The notes beneath the pieces are model-generated. The model did not search any database. It saw only the letters and a program-made list of their open reading frames with translations, and was not told the origin of the DNA. DNA of 8,542 nucleotides from Planctomycetota bacterium (GTDB taxonomy: Bacteria; Planctomycetota; Planctomycetia; Planctomycetales; Planctomycetaceae), in NCBI GenBank assembly GCA_013151585.1, contig JAADHY010000209.1:1-8542 (forward strand), in the 5' to 3' direction. The position numbers were made by a program, and so were the translations under genes. Each line of letters opens with the position of its first letter. Position 1 is the first letter of the stretch. Positions 5,901 through 8,542 of the stretch are shown here, piece by piece.

Positions 5901-7073
5901 TCACGCGTTCGGGGCAGACGGATCCGGAGATGTTTCGCCGCCTACGACCGCTCGACGCTTTCGCCGGGACCAAAGAAGGGCCACAAGCAACAGCCCCCCG
6001 AGGACGATCAGGTTGGCGGCGATCAACAGACGATGGGAGCGGCCTCCCTCACCCCGCGGCTCCTCCGGCTCAGGTAAACCAAAAGCCGAGAGGCAGAACT
6101 GATTCTCCCCGGCACTCTCCAGTAGCTTGAGCTCATACTCGGCAACATGTTCCCATCGAGCGTCGGCTGATAGCCGGCCGGCCTCCAACTGCTCTACCGT
6201 CTCCTGAAGGTCGCCAACATCCGGCAGTCTCTCTTCCTCCGTCCAGCTCCAAACGACCTGCCGGCAGCGCCGTGGTACAGGCAGGTGCGGAGCAACCTCC
6301 TGATACTCGCCAACCGTGTGGACGATGGCCGCCTCCCCAGGAACGCGATACCTACCGAAAAAGCATCCTTCGACGACAACGCAGAACAAACGTGGGTCCA
6401 AGAGAAGCACTCCACGATCTATGGCAAACTGAGCGTCGGCTTGCGGCTGTGCCCGAAAGGAAACACGTAGAAAACGCCCGTTTCCTTCGATGCTTCCCAA
6501 CTCGATGACCTGCAGCTCGCCGGACTCGGCCATCTCCAGCAAGTTCTTGCGCTGCCCGTACGTCACCGGAAGGATTCCGCGAGACAAGGCGGTCATCACC
6601 ATTTCGGCCGCGGTGCGCCCCCCCGGTCCTTTCGCGTCGGGATTACTCTGGTTGAGCCACAGAACCCGCCATTCGTCCTCCTTAGTCATCGCGGCTCGGC
6701 TCAAGGCAAAAGCATACCGCGAGTTTCGCCCCACCACGCGATCACTTTTGTTAGCGGGCCATGCTTCAATGGCATGCTGCTCCCGCACGTCGAGACACCA
6801 CACGGCCCAAGGGGGTTTGAAACGGAAGTCGATGATCGATCGTTGATGGAGCTGGTCGCGAATCAAGGTTTTCGAATGCAAGCGGCCAGCAACGGCAACC
6901 TGACTGAGATGCTCGCGGTACTCCCGCCAGGCCTTCAGCAGTGTCTCGTTTCCGATGGGCAGACTCCCCGTTCGTTCTGCTGCTATCGTCCAATCCAGAA
7001 ATCCGATCGCGAGTACGGCCGCCGCGAGAACACACTTTCGTCCCCACCGCGCAAGCCATCTATTCATTTTCAT
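5901..7073 (-). CDS. Exported protein with C-terminal membrane anchor (390 aa), module B
   Basis: Function unknown. The ATG at 7073 has GGAG at an 8-nt spacing; a second ATG two codons later is also possible. A basic N-terminus is followed by a hydrophobic segment at about 14-30 and a likely cleavage after TIAA (residues 29-32). A soluble ectodomain runs to about 345, and one transmembrane helix at 348-368 is stopped by SRRKRR, leaving a short cytoplasmic tail. Residues 322-337 (GENQFCLSAFGLPEPE) match in pattern the EDSFGWKALGLQPG block of the 438-aa protein at 2678-3994. The regions around 117-125 and 174-235 also align loosely in the same order, so I infer the two are diverged paralogues. 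The first strands follow a WREYREHLSQV helix, a layout seen in LolA-like exported proteins; that fold is a guess. A repeat island starts 25 bp after the stop codon and may end the transcript. Confidence 0.88.
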   Translation of the reverse strand: MKMNRWLARWGRKCVLAAAVLAIGFLDWTIAAERTGSLPIGNETLLKAWREYREHLSQVAVAGRLHSKTLIRDQLHQRSIIDFRFKPPWAVWCLDVREQHAIEAWPANKSDRVVGRNSRYAFALSRAAMTKEDEWRVLWLNQSNPDAKGPGGRTAAEMVMTALSRGILPVTYGQRKNLLEMAESGELQVIELGSIEGNGRFLRVSFRAQPQADAQFAIDRGVLLLDPRLFCVVVEGCFFGRYRVPGEAAIVHTVGEYQEVAPHLPVPRRCRQVVWSWTEEERLPDVGDLQETVEQLEAGRLSADARWEHVAEYELKLLESAGENQFCLSAFGLPEPEEPRGEGGRSHRLLIAANLIVLGGLLLVALLWSRRKRRAVVGGETSPDPSAPNA

Positions 7074-7194
7074 AGCATCAACTCCGGCCGCTCAGTCTCA
7101 ATGCCATCCCCGTGCACGCCTCCTCTACAGCCAAATCCTTGCGCAACATATTCGCCCGAAGCGAATTGCTCCGAAAAGAGGCAACCGCATCAAG

Positions 7195-7219
7195 CCAACG
7201 TCAACGCAGGCGTTGTTGG
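7195..7219. repeat. Hairpin between Cys-rich B and the 390-aa gene
   Basis: CAACGC (7202-7207) pairs with GCGTTG (7210-7215) around AG, and CCAA (7195-7198) pairs with TTGG (7216-7219) across a 3-nt bulge. It lies about 50 nt past the Cys-rich stop codon and 120 nt before the next start, a position suited to uncoupling or processing the transcript. No T-run follows on the minus strand. Confidence 0.45.
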
Positions 7220-7266
7220 TTTCTGCGGATTTGAAAAGCTTTTAGCGTCTCCCTCGCATCCATCCG

Positions 7267-7551
7267 CTACGGCTGCGCCGGAAGAACGCACTCGCAATTG
7301 TATAAGCCGCTCGGGTCGGTATCCCGGCATACACAATCGGCGCACTCCTCGAGCCAGGTTTTGCACGGAAACCCCTCTTTTTCTCCGCCGCCATCTCTGC
7401 AACCTAGGGTGCCTAGCGTACATTGATCGTCGCAAGATTTGTCACTTTGACATCGTCCCACTTGCGCCAGAACTTCAGAGCCAGCCAAGAGCAAGCCCGC
7501 CACGACCATCGTGACAGCGAGGATTCCTGGAACCACTTCTTTTCCGCTCAT
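7267..7551 (-). CDS. Cys-rich secreted mini-protein B (94 aa, 10 Cys)
   Basis: The frame is open back to an ATG at 7632, but the ATG at 7551 has AAAGGAGG at a 7-nt spacing and is followed at once by a signal peptide (hydrophobic about 9-24, cleavage near VLA-QVG at 29-30). The longer start would put 27 extra residues in front of that signal. The mature chain of about 65 residues contains ten cysteines (34, 40, 44, 51, 63, 70, 73, 75, 86, 88), an even number that suits five disulfides or metal binding. The LEECADCVC block and the CVLP ending recur in the split Cys-rich gene at 2182-2585. No named family recognised. Its neighbours are a DUF1573-like gene upstream and the 390-aa exported protein downstream, with gaps of 428 and 193 bp, so it may have its own promoter. 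Confidence 0.82.
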   Translation of the reverse strand: MSGKEVVPGILAVTMVVAGLLLAGSEVLAQVGRCQSDKSCDDQCTLGTLGCRDGGGEKEGFPCKTWLEECADCVCRDTDPSGLYNCECVLPAQP

Positions 7552-7979
7552 CGCAAACCCTCCTTTCTCATAGATAAAGAACGTACAGTCAGCCTCTCCG
7601 TCACATCCACCAAAGTATATGCCGCATGACACGCCAGCGGCGGTTCACTCCACCCCTACACCCTACACTACACGGCAGGACCTAAAACCATCGGGCGACG
7701 ACTATTCGGCCCGCCCCCCAGGACAACTCCGGCCCCGCCCTATCTCCACCGACGCGCACACACTGCTACGGACTCGGCATCAACGCTTCGCGCCTTGAGG
7801 CCTCGCCTACGGTCTCTCCGATTGTCAATCACGAACCCAACCCAAGTCGTATCCCCCAGGCTCTCCCGTTCCCCTCGTGAAGGAACGCTACGACTTTCGC
7901 CTGTCCTGCCCGTTTGCTCTCGCGGTTCCGCGGGCCGCGAAACTGCGCGGCCCCTTTGACGTGGTGGGGCGAATGCGGA
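7552..7979. other. Long gap between DUF1573-like B and Cys-rich B
   Basis: No supported gene lies here. Frames on both strands are short or shadows and lack ribosome binding sites. It holds a strong GC hairpin near the right end (7932-7953) and a TTGACA on the minus strand (7828-7823) with no matching -10. In module A the corresponding gap is only 11 bp, so a deletion, an insertion or gene decay may have shaped this spacer. I could not recognise a gene remnant in it. Confidence 0.5.
7932..7953. terminator. Candidate factor-independent stop: 8-bp GC hairpin after DUF1573-like B
   Basis: GGGCCGCG (7932-7939) pairs perfectly with CGCGGCCC (7946-7953) around a six-base loop. On the minus strand it starts 26 nt after the DUF1573-like stop codon. 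No T-run follows, so it is not a textbook intrinsic terminator; it may stabilise the 3' end or simply be another palindromic repeat. Confidence 0.35.
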
Positions 7980-8483
7980 TCACTCCGCCTCCCCGACCGC
8001 TGATCCCATCGATCCCTTCAAGGAAATGGAGTCCGGCATCGGCGCCAGCGCGTCACGCTTGGACACAACCTCACCAACAACAGACACCTGCTGACACCAT
8101 AGACTTCGGGCCCCGACAAACACATCAAGTGTCGTGCGGTACCGCCCGCTCTCGTCACCGACGACATTCACTTCTATCGGGAAACGCAGTGTTTGCCCTG
8201 GCGCGATCGTGGCCGGGAGAGAACCCCGCCCGATACAGGAACAGTCACCCGCGACGCCGACGAGCCTAGCCTCTTGGTCGGAAAGATTGGCTAACTCCAA
8301 GTAAGCCGTAACCCTCTCGCCTTCGCAGCGACGCCCAATATCGATTGTCCTGCTCACGATTCTGACTGCTGCCAGAGACTCCCCAAAGCCCCCTCCCAGC
8401 CACACCCTGGTCAAAGACCACGTGAGCGTGCTCGCGCTCAACGCAATGCCGAAGTATGGCTCATCCCAAAAAATCTGCAACAT
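7980..8483 (-). CDS. DUF1573-like protein B (5' end uncertain, possibly partial)
   Basis: The domain at about 45-140 follows the DUF1573 pattern: DIG entry, LELANLSDQEARLVGVAGDC, Cys-Ser-Cys at 81-83 in place of the usual Cys-Gly-Cys, LPATIAPGQTLRFPIEV, and a closing VVGEVV. It aligns along its whole length with the protein at 4006-4542, so the two are paralogues. Extra cysteines are present at 53 and 130. The segment at about 11-30 is moderately hydrophobic and could serve for export. The start is doubtful: the ATG at 8483 has no Shine-Dalgarno sequence, and the frame has no stop codon up to the right end of the window. Another ATG at 8529 opens a 22-codon frame in a different phase, which closes just past an A6 run (8468-8473, T6 on the coding strand). 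The true N-terminus may thus lie outside the window or be broken by an indel. Confidence 0.78.
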   Translation of the reverse strand: MLQIFWDEPYFGIALSASTLTWSLTRVWLGGGFGESLAAVRIVSRTIDIGRRCEGERVTAYLELANLSDQEARLVGVAGDCSCIGRGSLPATIAPGQTLRFPIEVNVVGDESGRYRTTLDVFVGARSLWCQQVSVVGEVVSKRDALAPMPDSISLKGSMGSAVGEAE

Positions 8484-8542
8484 AACAACGGAAGAAGAGT
8501 CCGCGTAGAAGTTGGGGACGCTTGGCCATTGATTGGAGCTTT

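Noticed and set aside
7823..7828. Perfect TTGACA on the minus strand upstream of Cys-rich B
   Set aside because: No -10-like sequence lies 15-19 nt downstream; the sequence there is GC-rich.
1..8542. CRISPR array, tRNA/rRNA, transposase, toxin-antitoxin or defence genes
   Set aside because: I looked for regularly spaced direct repeats, tRNA T-loop and acceptor patterns and known catalytic motifs on both strands and saw none.

Overview
The window is GC-rich, and every gene I can support lies on the minus strand. The gene set points to a member of the Planctomycetota, perhaps Gemmatales-like. The signs are a DUF1559 protein with a prepilin-type N-terminus and an H-X9-DG C-terminus, two secreted DUF1573-like proteins, small Cys-rich exported proteins, large single-copy exported proteins with a C-terminal membrane anchor, a GT39 remnant with the C-terminal signature seen in planctomycete glycosyltransferases, and intergenic GC-rich palindromic repeats. 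The phylum is inferred from families; I could not search a database.

Layout, in the direction of transcription (right to left). At 7980-8483 is DUF1573-like gene B, whose frame stays open to the window edge. A 428-bp gap follows, then a 10-cysteine secreted protein (7267-7551), a 193-bp gap with a strong hairpin, and a 390-aa exported protein with a C-terminal membrane anchor (5901-7073). A nested repeat island of about 320 bp with near-perfect terminal inverted repeats (5557-5875) comes next, beside the C-terminal remnant of a GT39 glycosyltransferase (4776-5309). Then comes a second module: DUF1573 gene A (4006-4542), an 11-bp gap, a 438-aa membrane-anchored exported protein (2678-3994), and a Cys-rich secreted protein split into two overlapping frames (2585-2364 and 2367-2182). 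A 600-bp gap with two more copies of the palindromic element leads to the DUF1559 pseudopilin-like gene (386-1564). A 7-bp tandem repeat abuts its stop codon, and a candidate promoter for a gene beyond the left edge lies at 102-128.

The main observation is that the same three protein types occur twice in 6.3 kb: DUF1573 Ig-like, Cys-rich mini-protein and bitopic ectodomain protein. The copies are strongly diverged and in a different internal order (DUF1573-large-Cys versus DUF1573-Cys-large). All three components look exported, so I infer a paired cell-envelope module of unknown function, possibly built around disulfide chemistry or extracellular assembly. No mobile-element transposase, CRISPR array, tRNA, rRNA or recognisable defence gene is visible.
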